This document shows, one piece after another, positions 16,864-25,664 of a DNA stretch of 64,000 bases; position 1 is the first letter of the stretch; every line of letters starts with the position of its first letter. The stretch is from Paenibacillus melissococcoides (lineage in GTDB: Bacteria > Bacillota > Bacilli > Paenibacillales > Paenibacillaceae), in assembly GCA_944800085.1 (NCBI GenBank), contig CALYLO010000012.1:124001-188000 (forward strand), read 5' to 3'. Both the position numbers and the translations under genes were made by a program. The notes beneath the pieces were generated by a model. That model ran no database searches and had not been told where the DNA came from. It saw only the letters and a list, made by a program, of their open reading frames with translations.

Positions 16864-18147
16864 ATGGAACGCCTACCCCAAGCCGTGCTTCGCGTGATGG
16901 AAGAAGCCAAGACCCGTTTAGCGGACAACCCGAAATTGCAGCAGCTGTTCTTGAACTGTTTCCCGAATACGCTGCAGACGACCACCAAATTGCATGAAGA
17001 CGGCACGTCGTATGTCTTCACTGGAGACATTCCCGCCATGTGGTTGCGCGACTCCAGCGCCCAGGTGCGCCAGTATATGCCGCTGGCCAAAGAGGATGCC
17101 GATATTCGCCGCATCATCGCCGGGCTGGTGCGCAAGCAGTTGAAATATATTCAAATCGACCCGTACGCCAATGCATTCAATGAAGAAGAAATTCCGCTCG
17201 ATCAGATTCATCACCGGGATCAGACGGAATTGAACGGCTGGGTCTGGGAACGGAAATACGAGATCGATTCGCTGTGCTACCCTATCCAATTGAGCTATTT
17301 GTACTGGAAGGAGACGGGCGATACGTCGCTCTTCGATGGCGAGTACAAGACAGTAGCGCATATCATTATGAACCTGTGGACGACGGAGCAGCGCCATTTC
17401 GAGCAATCGCCTTACCGCTTCTCGCGCATGGACTGCCGGAAGACGGACACGCTCAAGAACAACGGTCGAGGCATGCCGGTCAACTACACGGGCATGACAT
17501 GGTCGGGCTTCCGCCCAAGCGACGATGCGTGCACCTTCGGTTACCTGATTCCTTCGAATATGTTCGCGGTTGTCGTGCTTCGTTATTTGGAGGAGATCGC
17601 GACGGCAGTCTACGAGGATGCGCCATTCGCCGCCAAGGCCCGGGCACTGTGTGAAGAGATTGAAGACGGCATTCGCAATTATGGCATCTTTCATCACCCG
17701 AAATACGGAAAAATCTATGCCTATGAAACCGATGGCTTTGGCAACTACAATCTGATGGATGACGCGAACGTGCCGAGCTTGCTGGCCATTCCTTATCTCG
17801 GCTATACGACGGAGGACGATCCGATCTATCAGAATACGCGCCGCTTCATCCTGAGCGAGGACAATCCTTACTACTATTCCGGCAAGGCCGCTCAGGGCAT
17901 CGGCAGTCCGCATACCCCTGACCAATACATCTGGCATATCGCCTTGTCGATGCAGGGGCTGACCGCCGGATCGCAGGAAGAGATCGACGGCCTGATTCGG
18001 CTGCTGACGGCGACGGATGGCGATACCGGTTATATGCATGAAGGATTTCATGTCGACGATCCGGCCCAGTTCACTCGTGAATGGTTCGCCTGGTCGAACA
18101 GCTTGTTCTCTGAGCTTATCTACCGCGAATATTGGTTGAAAGCCTAA
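16864..18147 (+). CDS. GH125 exo-alpha-1,6-mannosidase
   Basis: 427 residues, the usual length for GH125 (formerly DUF1237), metal-independent inverting alpha-mannosidases that release 1,6-linked mannose. Visible family motifs: FTGDIPAMWLRDSSAQVRQY near the start, WERKYEIDSLCYPIQLSY, YETDGFGNYNLMDDANVPSL, and GYMHEGFHVDDPAQFTREWF near the end, which carry the conserved acidic catalytic residues. No signal peptide, so it acts in the cytoplasm on imported oligosaccharides. ATG 16864 has an AAGGAGAG site; an in-frame ATG at 16843 lies upstream of that site. Next gene is 25 bases on. Confidence 0.93.
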   Translation: MERLPQAVLRVMEEAKTRLADNPKLQQLFLNCFPNTLQTTTKLHEDGTSYVFTGDIPAMWLRDSSAQVRQYMPLAKEDADIRRIIAGLVRKQLKYIQIDPYANAFNEEEIPLDQIHHRDQTELNGWVWERKYEIDSLCYPIQLSYLYWKETGDTSLFDGEYKTVAHIIMNLWTTEQRHFEQSPYRFSRMDCRKTDTLKNNGRGMPVNYTGMTWSGFRPSDDACTFGYLIPSNMFAVVVLRYLEEIATAVYEDAPFAAKARALCEEIEDGIRNYGIFHHPKYGKIYAYETDGFGNYNLMDDANVPSLLAIPYLGYTTEDDPIYQNTRRFILSEDNPYYYSGKAAQGIGSPHTPDQYIWHIALSMQGLTAGSQEEIDGLIRLLTATDGDTGYMHEGFHVDDPAQFTREWFAWSNSLFSELIYREYWLKA

Positions 18148-18172
18148 TCCGACAAGAAGAGAGGGACAGAAC

Positions 18173-20890
18173 ATGACGAAAAAAACGGCCCACATCATCT
18201 CTCATACGCACTGGGATCGCGAGTGGTATATGCCTTACGAGTATCACCATGCGCTGCTGATCGAATTGATGGACACGCTGCTGGATACGCTCGATAACGA
18301 CCCGGGCTTCAAGAGCTTCCATCTCGACGGACAGACGATCATGCTGGAAGATTACCTCCAGGTCCGTCCGGAGATGAAGGACAAGCTGGAGAAATATATC
18401 CGCGAAGGACGCATTCATATCGGTCCTTGGTACATTCTGCAGGATGAGTTCCTGACGAGCAGCGAGGCGAACGTGCGCAATCTGCAAATCGGACATCGCG
18501 ATGCCGGCCACTACGGCGGCACCATCTCCAAAATCGGGTATTTCCCCGATTCGTTCGGCAATATGGGCCAGGCGCCGCAGATGCTCAAGCAGGCCAATAT
18601 CGATGTGGCGGTGTTCGGACGCGGCGTGAAGCCGACCGGCTTCAACAACCAGGTATCCGAAGATGCCGCATACGAGTCTCCATTCTCGGAAATGATCTGG
18701 GAATCGCCGGACGGCTCGCGCGTCATCGGCATTCTGTTCGCGAACTGGTACTGCAACGGCATGGAAGTGCCGGTTGACGAGAAGCAAGCGATCGCCTATT
18801 GGGAGAAGAATATCGCCAATGCGGAGAAATTCGCTTCCACGCCGCATCTGTTGTTCATGAACGGCTGCGACCATCAGCCGATTCAGACCGATCTGTCCAA
18901 AGCGATCGAGGTGGCGAAAAAGCTGTTCCCGGATGTGGACTTCGTTCACTCCAACTTCAACTACTATGTGGATGTGCTGAGACAGGAATTGCCCGAGAAT
19001 CTGCAGACGGTAAAAGGCGAGCTGCGCAGCCAGCGCACCGACGGCTGGTATACGCTGGTCAATACCGCGTCTTCCCGCGTCTATCTCAAGCAGATGAACG
19101 CCGAGAACCAGACGCTCCTGGAGAAGGTGGCTGAGCCGCTGGCGGCATTCGCTGACCAGGCAGGCAAGCCATATCCGCATCATCTGTTCGTCTATGCGTG
19201 GAAGACATTGATGCAGAACCATCCGCATGACAGCATCTGCGGATGCAGCGTCGATGAAGTGCACCGCGAGATGGTCACGCGCTTCGAGAAGTCGAAGCAT
19301 ATGACCGAGATGATCATTAACGAGACGGTAGACAGCCTCGTGAAGCAGATCGATACTTCGGCATACGGCGCCAAGGAAGCCGTGCCGTTCGTCGTCTTCA
19401 ACACGGCGGGCTATGAGCGCAGCGGCGTCATCGAAGTGACGCTGGAGCTGAAGCGCCGCTACTTCCGCGAAGGGCATCCGACGAAGCTGGCGCGCGAGCT
19501 GAAGCAGGAGCCGATCGCGCCGGGCACCGTCATCGATGCGAACGGCAATGCGGTCGTCTGCGAATGGGAAGACGCCGGCGTCCGGTTCGGCTACGATCTG
19601 CCGAAGGATAAGTTCCGCCAGCCTTACGTGGCGCGCTGCGTGAAGGTTCGCCTGCAGGCAAGCGGCATGCCGGCCTTCGCGTACCAGACCTTCGCCTGGG
19701 TGGCAGGCGGAGCAGCGCCGCAAGCGTCCAGCTTGTTGAACGGGCACAATACGTTGGAGAACGAGCATCTGAAGGCGGTCGTCGAAGCGGACGGTTCCTT
19801 GACGCTGACTGACAAGGCGACGGGCCATACGTTCAGCGGGCTGAATGTGTACGAAGACAGCGGAGACATCGGCAACGAGTACATGTTCCGCAAGCCGGAC
19901 GGCGAGGTGCCGCTCACGACGGCAGGTCTGGCGGCCGATATCCGCGTCGTCGAAGACGCGCCATACCGAGCCGTCATCGAAGCGGTTCACCATTGGGAGA
20001 TTCCGGCTTCCGCCGACGAGAAGCTGCAGGAAGAGATGAATGAGCTGGTAGATTTCCCAAGACGTACGGCGCAGCGCTCCACAGACATGGTGCCGTTCCG
20101 GCTCGTGACCCGTTACACGCTTGATCGCGGCGCGAAGCGCGTCGAAGTGCAGGTGACCATTCATAACGAAGCGAAGGATCACCGTCTGCGCGCGCTGTTC
20201 CCGACCGCTCTTCAGGCCGAGACGCATCAGGCGGAATCCATCTTCGAGGTGGCCCGCCGCAATACACAGTCGGCTCCGGAATGGGAGAATCCGAGCAACG
20301 ATCAGCATCAGCATACGTTCGTCAGCGTAAGCGACGGCCAGCTCGGCTTGACCATCGCCAACAAAGGGCTGTTCGAATATGAAGTGCTGCGCGACGGCCG
20401 CAACACGATGGCGGTCACCTTGCTCCGCTCCTCCGGCGAGCTCGGCGACTGGGGCGTCTTCCCGACGCCGGAAGCGCAATGCCTCGGCACGTACACCGCC
20501 GAATATGCGATTATTCCGCATGCGGGCGATGTCGTGACCTCCGGCGCGTACAAGGAAGCGCACGCGTTCCAGGTGCCGTGGATTGTCCGCCAGGCCGAGG
20601 TGCATGACGGCAAGCTGCCAGCCAACCATGCGTTCCTGGCATGGGAAGGCGAAGGCATCGCGTTCTCCTCGATCAAGATGGCGGAGCAGACCGGCGACAT
20701 GGTTGGCCGCTGGGTCAATTTCGCGCAGGAAGCGAACACGTTGAACGTCACGCTTCCGCAGGCAGGCGGCGGCTTCTACCGCAGCAGCATCATGGAAGTG
20801 AAGGGCGAAGACCTCGCTTCCGGCGACAAGCGCAGCGTCGGCGTTGAGCTCGGCGCAGCGGAAATCTTCACGCTCGGCATGAAGAAATAA
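18173..20890 (+). CDS. GH38 alpha-mannosidase
   Basis: 905 residues. The N-terminal catalytic domain opens with the zinc-site motif ISHTHWDREWYMPYEYH and continues with KIGYFPDSFGNMGQAPQML around the nucleophile Asp and LMQNHPHDSICGCSVDEVH (second zinc ligands). A middle helical domain and a long beta-sandwich C-terminus follow, with the standard late glycoside hydrolase 38 C-terminal repeat. GH38 enzymes are zinc-dependent retaining alpha-mannosidases; with GH125 it would degrade alpha-mannosyl oligosaccharides such as N-glycan or yeast mannan fragments. No signal peptide. A very long open frame on the opposite strand is a codon-bias artefact. Confidence 0.94.
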   Translation: MTKKTAHIISHTHWDREWYMPYEYHHALLIELMDTLLDTLDNDPGFKSFHLDGQTIMLEDYLQVRPEMKDKLEKYIREGRIHIGPWYILQDEFLTSSEANVRNLQIGHRDAGHYGGTISKIGYFPDSFGNMGQAPQMLKQANIDVAVFGRGVKPTGFNNQVSEDAAYESPFSEMIWESPDGSRVIGILFANWYCNGMEVPVDEKQAIAYWEKNIANAEKFASTPHLLFMNGCDHQPIQTDLSKAIEVAKKLFPDVDFVHSNFNYYVDVLRQELPENLQTVKGELRSQRTDGWYTLVNTASSRVYLKQMNAENQTLLEKVAEPLAAFADQAGKPYPHHLFVYAWKTLMQNHPHDSICGCSVDEVHREMVTRFEKSKHMTEMIINETVDSLVKQIDTSAYGAKEAVPFVVFNTAGYERSGVIEVTLELKRRYFREGHPTKLARELKQEPIAPGTVIDANGNAVVCEWEDAGVRFGYDLPKDKFRQPYVARCVKVRLQASGMPAFAYQTFAWVAGGAAPQASSLLNGHNTLENEHLKAVVEADGSLTLTDKATGHTFSGLNVYEDSGDIGNEYMFRKPDGEVPLTTAGLAADIRVVEDAPYRAVIEAVHHWEIPASADEKLQEEMNELVDFPRRTAQRSTDMVPFRLVTRYTLDRGAKRVEVQVTIHNEAKDHRLRALFPTALQAETHQAESIFEVARRNTQSAPEWENPSNDQHQHTFVSVSDGQLGLTIANKGLFEYEVLRDGRNTMAVTLLRSSGELGDWGVFPTPEAQCLGTYTAEYAIIPHAGDVVTSGAYKEAHAFQVPWIVRQAEVHDGKLPANHAFLAWEGEGIAFSSIKMAEQTGDMVGRWVNFAQEANTLNVTLPQAGGGFYRSSIMEVKGEDLASGDKRSVGVELGAAEIFTLGMKK

Positions 20891-20893
20891 ATG

Positions 20894-20932
20894 AGCAAGC
20901 CCTCCCGAAGCATGGCTTTGGGAGGGCTTGCT
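20894..20932 (+). terminator. Terminator after the mannosidase operon
   Basis: AGCAAGCCCTCCC (20894-20906) pairs with GGGAGGGCTTGCT (20920-20932), a perfect 13-bp stem starting three bases after the stop. Confidence 0.8.
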
Positions 20933-20978
20933 TACGTCATATGGCGGCGGTGAAGGAGAAGGAGGCCGAACTGAATCC

Positions 20979-21150
20979 TGCACAGCTGCAGCTTTTTACC
21001 CCTAACGAGGCAATCATGAGTGAAAATCCTGCAAATCTACATCTTTTCACCGAAATTGTCTCCTACTCAAGCAAAACGGCGGAAATTGCTGCACATTTGC
21101 AGGAATTCCTTTTTCTTCATCCATCACCTTTGGAAAAACTGTAATTTTGC
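20979..21150. repeat. CTGCA-rich dispersed intergenic repeat, copy 1
   Basis: The gap between the GH38 gene and the convergent peptidase gene contains repeated CTGCA/TGCAG cores with A/T-rich spacing: CACAGCTGCAGC, CCTGCAAATCTACA, GCTGCACATTTGCAGGAATT and AATTTTGCAGC. The same style recurs at 33930, 35617 and 38525. An open frame here (67 codons) repeats a short PA-LQ-F-like pattern, which follows from the DNA repeat and is not evidence of a gene. Confidence 0.55.
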
Positions 21151-21170
21151 AGCATTGGCGAGAGAAGCCG

Positions 21171-22262
21171 CTATCCTCCGATGACGGTCAATTCCTTCGG
21201 ATAGGACGTGAGCACGCGCACGCCATCCTCGGTGACGATAACGTCATCCTCGATGCGCACGCCCGCCACGTTCGGCACATAGACGCCCGGCTCGATCGTG
21301 AAGACCATGCCCGGCTTCAGCACATCCTCATTCCGGCCATGCACGGATGGATACTCGTGCACGTCCAGGCCGAGCCCATGCCCGAGCCGGTGAGTGAAGT
21401 AAGGGCCGTAGCCACGGTCTTCAATGACTTGCCGCGCCGTGCGATCGAGCGACCCGAAGGTGACGCCGGGCTTGACGGCGGCAATGGCCGCTTCATTCGC
21501 CGCCAACACGGTATCGTAGATGCGGCGGCTCTCTTCGTTCACTTCGCCGACGGCGAAGGTGCGGGTAATGTCAGAAGCGTATCCGTTCACGTAGACGCCC
21601 AGATCGAACAGAAGCAGCTCGCCTTCGCGAATGACGCGATTGCCCGGAACGCCATGCGGCAGCGCGGCCCTCTCGCCGGTCAGCACCATCGTATCGAACG
21701 AAGGCCGTTCCGCGCCCTTTTTCTTCATCAAATATTCCAGCTCCGCCACGACGTCCAGCTCGGTCATGCCCGGACGCACGCGGCTTGCGCCTTCCAGCAG
21801 CACCGCTTCGATCACCCGGATCGCCTCCAGCAGCCGCTCCACTTCTTCCGGGGACTTGAGGACGCGCAGCTCCTGCAGAATCGGCCCAGCATCGGCATAG
21901 CGCTTGGCGTCCAGCGCTGCGGCCAGCGCCTCGAACCGGGCGACGGAGATATGATTCTTCTCGAAGGCCAACTGGTTCAGCCCGGCGGGCAGGCAGGGCT
22001 TCAACACATCGTAAGGATTGTCCGTGTCTTCATGAGTTACGATGTTCTTGACGGAGGAGGCGGACGCCGCCTTGTCCGCATCCAGGGCAGGCACGATGAG
22101 CGTCGGCTCGGCATCCCGGGGGAGGACGAGGCCGAGGAAGCGCTCATGCGGATCGCAGGCGAAGCCGGTCAAGTAGTAGACATGCTTCGGGTCGGTAATG
22201 AGGACGGCGTCATGGCCTTCCTGCTCCATGGCCGTACGTAATCTAATCCACAACTCGTTCAT
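21171..22262 (-). CDS. M24-family aminopeptidase (Xaa-Pro dipeptidase-like)
   Basis: 363 residues. The N-terminal creatinase-like domain (ITDPKHVYYLTGFACDPHER) precedes a pita-bread fold with the five metal ligands: LLFDLGVYVNGYASDITRTF (two Asp), FTHRLGHGLGLDVHEYPS (His), GMVFTIEPGVYVPNVAG (Glu) and VRIEDDVIVT (Glu). Two Mn or Co ions activate water to cleave the N-terminal residue before proline. No signal peptide, so cytoplasmic. The start has an AAAGGATG site that lies inside the end of the preceding minus-strand frame, with a four-base ATGA overlap. Dipeptidase versus aminopeptidase P cannot be separated by eye. Confidence 0.92.
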   Translation of the reverse strand: MNELWIRLRTAMEQEGHDAVLITDPKHVYYLTGFACDPHERFLGLVLPRDAEPTLIVPALDADKAASASSVKNIVTHEDTDNPYDVLKPCLPAGLNQLAFEKNHISVARFEALAAALDAKRYADAGPILQELRVLKSPEEVERLLEAIRVIEAVLLEGASRVRPGMTELDVVAELEYLMKKKGAERPSFDTMVLTGERAALPHGVPGNRVIREGELLLFDLGVYVNGYASDITRTFAVGEVNEESRRIYDTVLAANEAAIAAVKPGVTFGSLDRTARQVIEDRGYGPYFTHRLGHGLGLDVHEYPSVHGRNEDVLKPGMVFTIEPGVYVPNVAGVRIEDDVIVTEDGVRVLTSYPKELTVIGG

Positions 22263-22783
22263 TGCTTTTCATCCTTTCCGTAGTGCAGCAATTCGACATT
22301 CTCCCTTGAACATATCATAAGTAGGGCTTCCTGCGCGAGCACATTTGTCCCGTCCGTGTCCGGGGGACGCATATGGCGGGAAAAAGAGGGCGGCAAGGGC
22401 AGCCCGAGCGCATCCGGACTGCCATTGCCGAGCGTGCTGTTCCTGGGGGCTGCATGGATTCCTTCTGTCCACGGGCGAACCAGCTCGCCCGCCTTGTCGG
22501 CATACAGGGTGTCTGCGGACGGATGGCCATTCGTGAATGGCAGGGCGACATAGACGTTTTCCGGAAGCCAGACGCTGTCTTTGTGCAGACGGAGAGCGAC
22601 ATCGACCCGGTTCAACGTGGCATACACCTTGAGGAAGAGGCTGTAATTGTACACGGTGCGCAACCGCCCTTCATCCGAACGGGCGTATTCCAGTTTTTGC
22701 ATGTAGTCGTTATGACCTGAATCTGGTAAAATAGATAGCCGTGTGATCGAACGGAAGTTTGTCCAATCGGTGACGCAAATCAT
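22259..22783 (-). pseudogene. Possible remnant of a glycosidase-like protein coupled to the peptidase gene
   Basis: A 174-codon frame overlapping the peptidase start by four bases. The middle part (VYATLNRVDVALRLHKDSVW, LPENVYVALPF, VRPWTEG) resembles part of the beta-sandwich of GH38-like glycosidase or DUF5054-type proteins; both ends look degenerate (Pro/Arg-rich, no domain) and no good ribosome site precedes ATG 22783. It is best read as a decayed fragment of a larger gene, kept open by coupling or chance. The family resemblance is weak and from memory only. Confidence 0.35.
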
Positions 22784-22926
22784 GGGGTTTCCCGCTGTTC
22801 ACATAAGATTCACATACAGCGCTTTCAAGCGCGGGAATGTTTGTGTTTTGTCACAGCTTTCCAAATCCGGATATGGGACAATATGGTTGAGCAAGGGAAT
22901 TCATCATCATATGGAGGGGACGGACA

Positions 22927-23601
22927 ATGTTGTTAGCGGCAGATCGACCGGCACAGTGGAATGAAGAGACCGTTGAACGGCTGGAGACGCGGATGGCGGC
23001 ATATCAATTGCTGGCCGACTTCCTGGGTCACATGCCAACGCTCGATGTCTTGATGTCATGGCGCAATCATGAAGGGATGAAGCGGTTATGCCGCCATTCC
23101 GAGGCTGCCCGCGACCTGTACGCGTTGTTGGATAATTTGTCGGTAAGCGAATTGTACGCCGTATTCTCTTCCTTGCGCGATGAATATTACCGCTTATTCG
23201 GAAGCTCGGGACAGCTTCCTGTCACGCCTTGCGAGACGATGTACCGGGCCAACGAACAGAAGCTGCCGAAGAGCTACGCTCAGATTGTGCGGCAGCATTA
23301 CGCCGAATTCAGCCTCTACTTCAAGAAGATGAACGGCGAGCCGGATGATCATATCGCTATCGAGCTGGAATTCATGGCCGTCCTGATTGGCAAAATGCTC
23401 GGCAATGTCATGACCGTAGAGCGTTACCACCGTTACATGGACGGACAGCGGCGCTTCGTGCTCGACCATTTGACGCGCTGGGCTCCGCGCTTCGGCGAAG
23501 ACTTGGCGCGGCATGCGGATCATCCGCTCTACCGCGCGATCGGGCGGCTGCTGGTGGAATTCATGGCCGGCGAGGCGGAGCGGGCCGGGCAGGCGGCGTA
23601 A
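22927..23601 (+). CDS. TorD/DmsD-family redox-enzyme maturation chaperone (orphan)
   Basis: 224 residues, all alpha-helical in appearance. The diagnostic stretch is ELYAVFSSLRDEYYRLFGSS followed by VTPCETMYRANEQKLPKSYA and PDDHIAIELEFMAVLIGKML, matching the E-x-DH-x-x-EL-x-FM signature of TorD-like proteins, which bind twin-arginine signal peptides and protect molybdoenzyme apoproteins until cofactor is inserted. A GGAGGGG site precedes the ATG. No molybdoenzyme gene lies nearby; neighbours are a peptidase and cardiolipin synthase, so its client must be elsewhere. Confidence 0.82.
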   Translation: MLLAADRPAQWNEETVERLETRMAAYQLLADFLGHMPTLDVLMSWRNHEGMKRLCRHSEAARDLYALLDNLSVSELYAVFSSLRDEYYRLFGSSGQLPVTPCETMYRANEQKLPKSYAQIVRQHYAEFSLYFKKMNGEPDDHIAIELEFMAVLIGKMLGNVMTVERYHRYMDGQRRFVLDHLTRWAPRFGEDLARHADHPLYRAIGRLLVEFMAGEAERAGQAA

Positions 23602-23666
23602 GCGGCGGCGCGCAGGGTGTACCGCCACAGATAACAGAACATTGGTCAAGGAATCGATTGGATACA

Positions 23667-23694
23667 AGACCTTTCTGCGGAAGGGTCTTTTTTT
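23667..23694 (+). terminator. Terminator after the TorD-like gene
   Basis: AGACCTTTC (23667-23675), loop TGCG, GAAGGGTCT (23680-23688), then seven T. It lies inside the extended open frame of the next gene, which supports that gene's later start. Confidence 0.85.
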
Positions 23695-23843
23695 ATATGA
23701 TTTTCGGGGCTGCCATCCCCGTATTCAAGGAAGCGCTTGTCGAATATAATAGGAAAAAGAAGAAATGGCGGCTATGCCGTACCTTGCGTTTCAAAAATAC
23801 ACGGAAAGTGAAGCGCCGTTATGGCGTGAATGGGGGCCTCGTC

Positions 23844-25355
23844 ATGAGAAGAGCGCTACAAGTCGGCTTATTTCTTATCTTGTTACTCGCTTTCGGTTAT
23901 TACGTAAATGGCACGATTGGCCATAGTATCACGACGGCGCTGAGCATTATGACGACGCTCGCGGTCGTGACGCTGGCGATCATTATTTTTATGGAGAACC
24001 GGAATCCTTCCAGCACGGTCGCCTGGATATTGGTGCTGGCGATGGTGCCTGTCGTCGGCTTCATCTTTTATCTCGTGTTCGGCCAAAATTACCGCAAGCG
24101 CCGCCGGTATACCCGGAAGGCGCAGGAGGACAAGCATACCTATACCTTCGTAGAGAATGAGCCGAAGCAGCTCCGGGAGCATGCGCTCGCGGCCATGACG
24201 CCGGATCAGCGCCACTTGCTCCGCCTGACCAGCCGCATCAGCAAGAGCCCGATTACGTTGGCGTCGGATACGCGCATCCTGAACAATGGCGAAGAAACGT
24301 TCGGCGCCTTGCTTGCGGAGCTGAATCAGGCCAAGCATCATATTCATATGGAATATTACATTTACCGCGATGACGACATCGGAAGCCGCATTGCCCAGAT
24401 TTTGATGGATAAGGCCCGGGCCGGGGTCGAGGTCAGGTTCATGATCGATGCGGTCGGCAGCATGCATCTCTCCAAAGCCTTCCTGCAGGAGCTTCGGTAT
24501 GCGGGGGTGAAGGTGGCTGTGTTCGGCAATGTGAAATTCCCGATCTTCTCCAATCGGGTCAACTACCGGAACCACCGCAAAATCGTCGTCGTTGACGGCA
24601 ATGTCGCGTTTATCGGCGGCCTCAATGTCGGGGATGAATATTTGAGCCGCAGCAAGACATACGGCTTCTGGCGGGATACCCACATGATCGTGCGCGGGGA
24701 GGCGGTGCAGACGCTGCAGATCATTTTCCTGCAGGACTGGGCCCATACGAGCGGAGAGACGCTCTATGGAGCGGAATATCTTCAGCCTGAACCGGTGGAG
24801 GCGACCGCGGGCGCGGTGCAGATGATCGCGAGCGGTCCGCACCAGGAATTCAAGACGATGAAAAATCTGTTCTTCGCCATGCTGACCTCGGCCCGACGCT
24901 CGATCTGGATAGCGACGCCGTATTTCATTCCCGATGAGGATATTTTTACCGCGCTGCGGGTAGCGGCCTTGAGCGGCATCGAGGTGAAGCTGCTGTTCCC
25001 GGGCAAGCCGGATAAATGGCTCCCGTTCCTGGCTTCCCATTCCTATTTCCTGGGTCTGCTGGAGGCCGGCGTGCAAATCTATGAATATGAAAAAGGGTTT
25101 CTCCATTCGAAGCTCATCATCGTGGACGGCGAAGTGGCGACGATCGGCACCGCGAACATGGATATGCGCAGCTTCCACCTTAACTTCGAGGTGAATGCGC
25201 TGCTGATCCGGACGGAGAGCGTGAAGCAGTTAATCCGGGAGTTCCAGCAGGATTTGGAGTCGGCCGTGCAAATATCGGATGAACAATTTGCCAACAAAAA
25301 AGTCATTACCCGCTTCCTTGAGTCGGCGGCCCGCTTGTTCTCGCCGCTGCTGTAG
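23844..25355 (+). CDS. cls: Cardiolipin synthase (phospholipase D family)
   Basis: 503 residues, the standard length. Two N-terminal membrane spans (VGLFLILLLAFGYYVNG and WILVLAMVPVVGFIFYLVFG) are followed by two HKD phosphodiesterase motifs: HRKIVVVDGNVAFIGGLNVG and HSKLIIVDGEVATIGTANMD. It joins two phosphatidylglycerols into cardiolipin at the membrane. The frame is open from 23658 but that stretch contains the upstream terminator; ATG 23844 has GGGGG seven bases ahead. Likely monocistronic: a GC-rich inverted repeat follows the stop (about 25366-25395). Confidence 0.93.
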   Translation: MRRALQVGLFLILLLAFGYYVNGTIGHSITTALSIMTTLAVVTLAIIIFMENRNPSSTVAWILVLAMVPVVGFIFYLVFGQNYRKRRRYTRKAQEDKHTYTFVENEPKQLREHALAAMTPDQRHLLRLTSRISKSPITLASDTRILNNGEETFGALLAELNQAKHHIHMEYYIYRDDDIGSRIAQILMDKARAGVEVRFMIDAVGSMHLSKAFLQELRYAGVKVAVFGNVKFPIFSNRVNYRNHRKIVVVDGNVAFIGGLNVGDEYLSRSKTYGFWRDTHMIVRGEAVQTLQIIFLQDWAHTSGETLYGAEYLQPEPVEATAGAVQMIASGPHQEFKTMKNLFFAMLTSARRSIWIATPYFIPDEDIFTALRVAALSGIEVKLLFPGKPDKWLPFLASHSYFLGLLEAGVQIYEYEKGFLHSKLIIVDGEVATIGTANMDMRSFHLNFEVNALLIRTESVKQLIREFQQDLESAVQISDEQFANKKVITRFLESAARLFSPLL

Positions 25356-25556
25356 GGGAGACGGGAGCCAGGCGGGGCCCCAGGCTGGCTGCCCCCGCCA
25401 CTGTCCCCCTGCTGTTCCCCAGGAGCAGAAGGGCCTGGAACAAGAGCGCAGGCGGCGGTGGAGGCCCGGCTCCCCGGCCGCATCCGGCTGTCGGCAGCAG
25501 GCCGTCCGGCGATTGACTAGCGGGGCAGAATATGGCATCATGTAGCTAGTTATATT

Positions 25557-25571
25557 TGAGAACGATTTTCA
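25557..25571 (+). promoter_or_regulatory. Candidate Fur box
   Basis: TGAGAACGATTTTCA matches the 7-1-7 Fur consensus (TGATAAT-N-ATTATCA) at 11 of 14 defined positions and lies about 95 bases before the siderophore-type ATPase gene, so iron repression is likely. The region before it (25356-25556) is GC-rich and has no gene. Confidence 0.6.
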
Positions 25572-25664
25572 TTATTATAGATGTGAATATTCATTAATGA
25601 TTATGCCTGATTGTCATGCCGAACGGCAGACGCATGCGTTACGAGAACGGGGGAGAGGAAGAGC

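Noticed and set aside
18116..20983. 955-codon open frame on the minus strand
   Set aside because: Exact antisense of the GH38 gene; no domains or ribosome site; result of GC-rich third positions.
20941..21144. 67-codon gene after the GH38 gene
   Set aside because: No ribosome site; its repetitive pattern follows from CTGCA repeat DNA.
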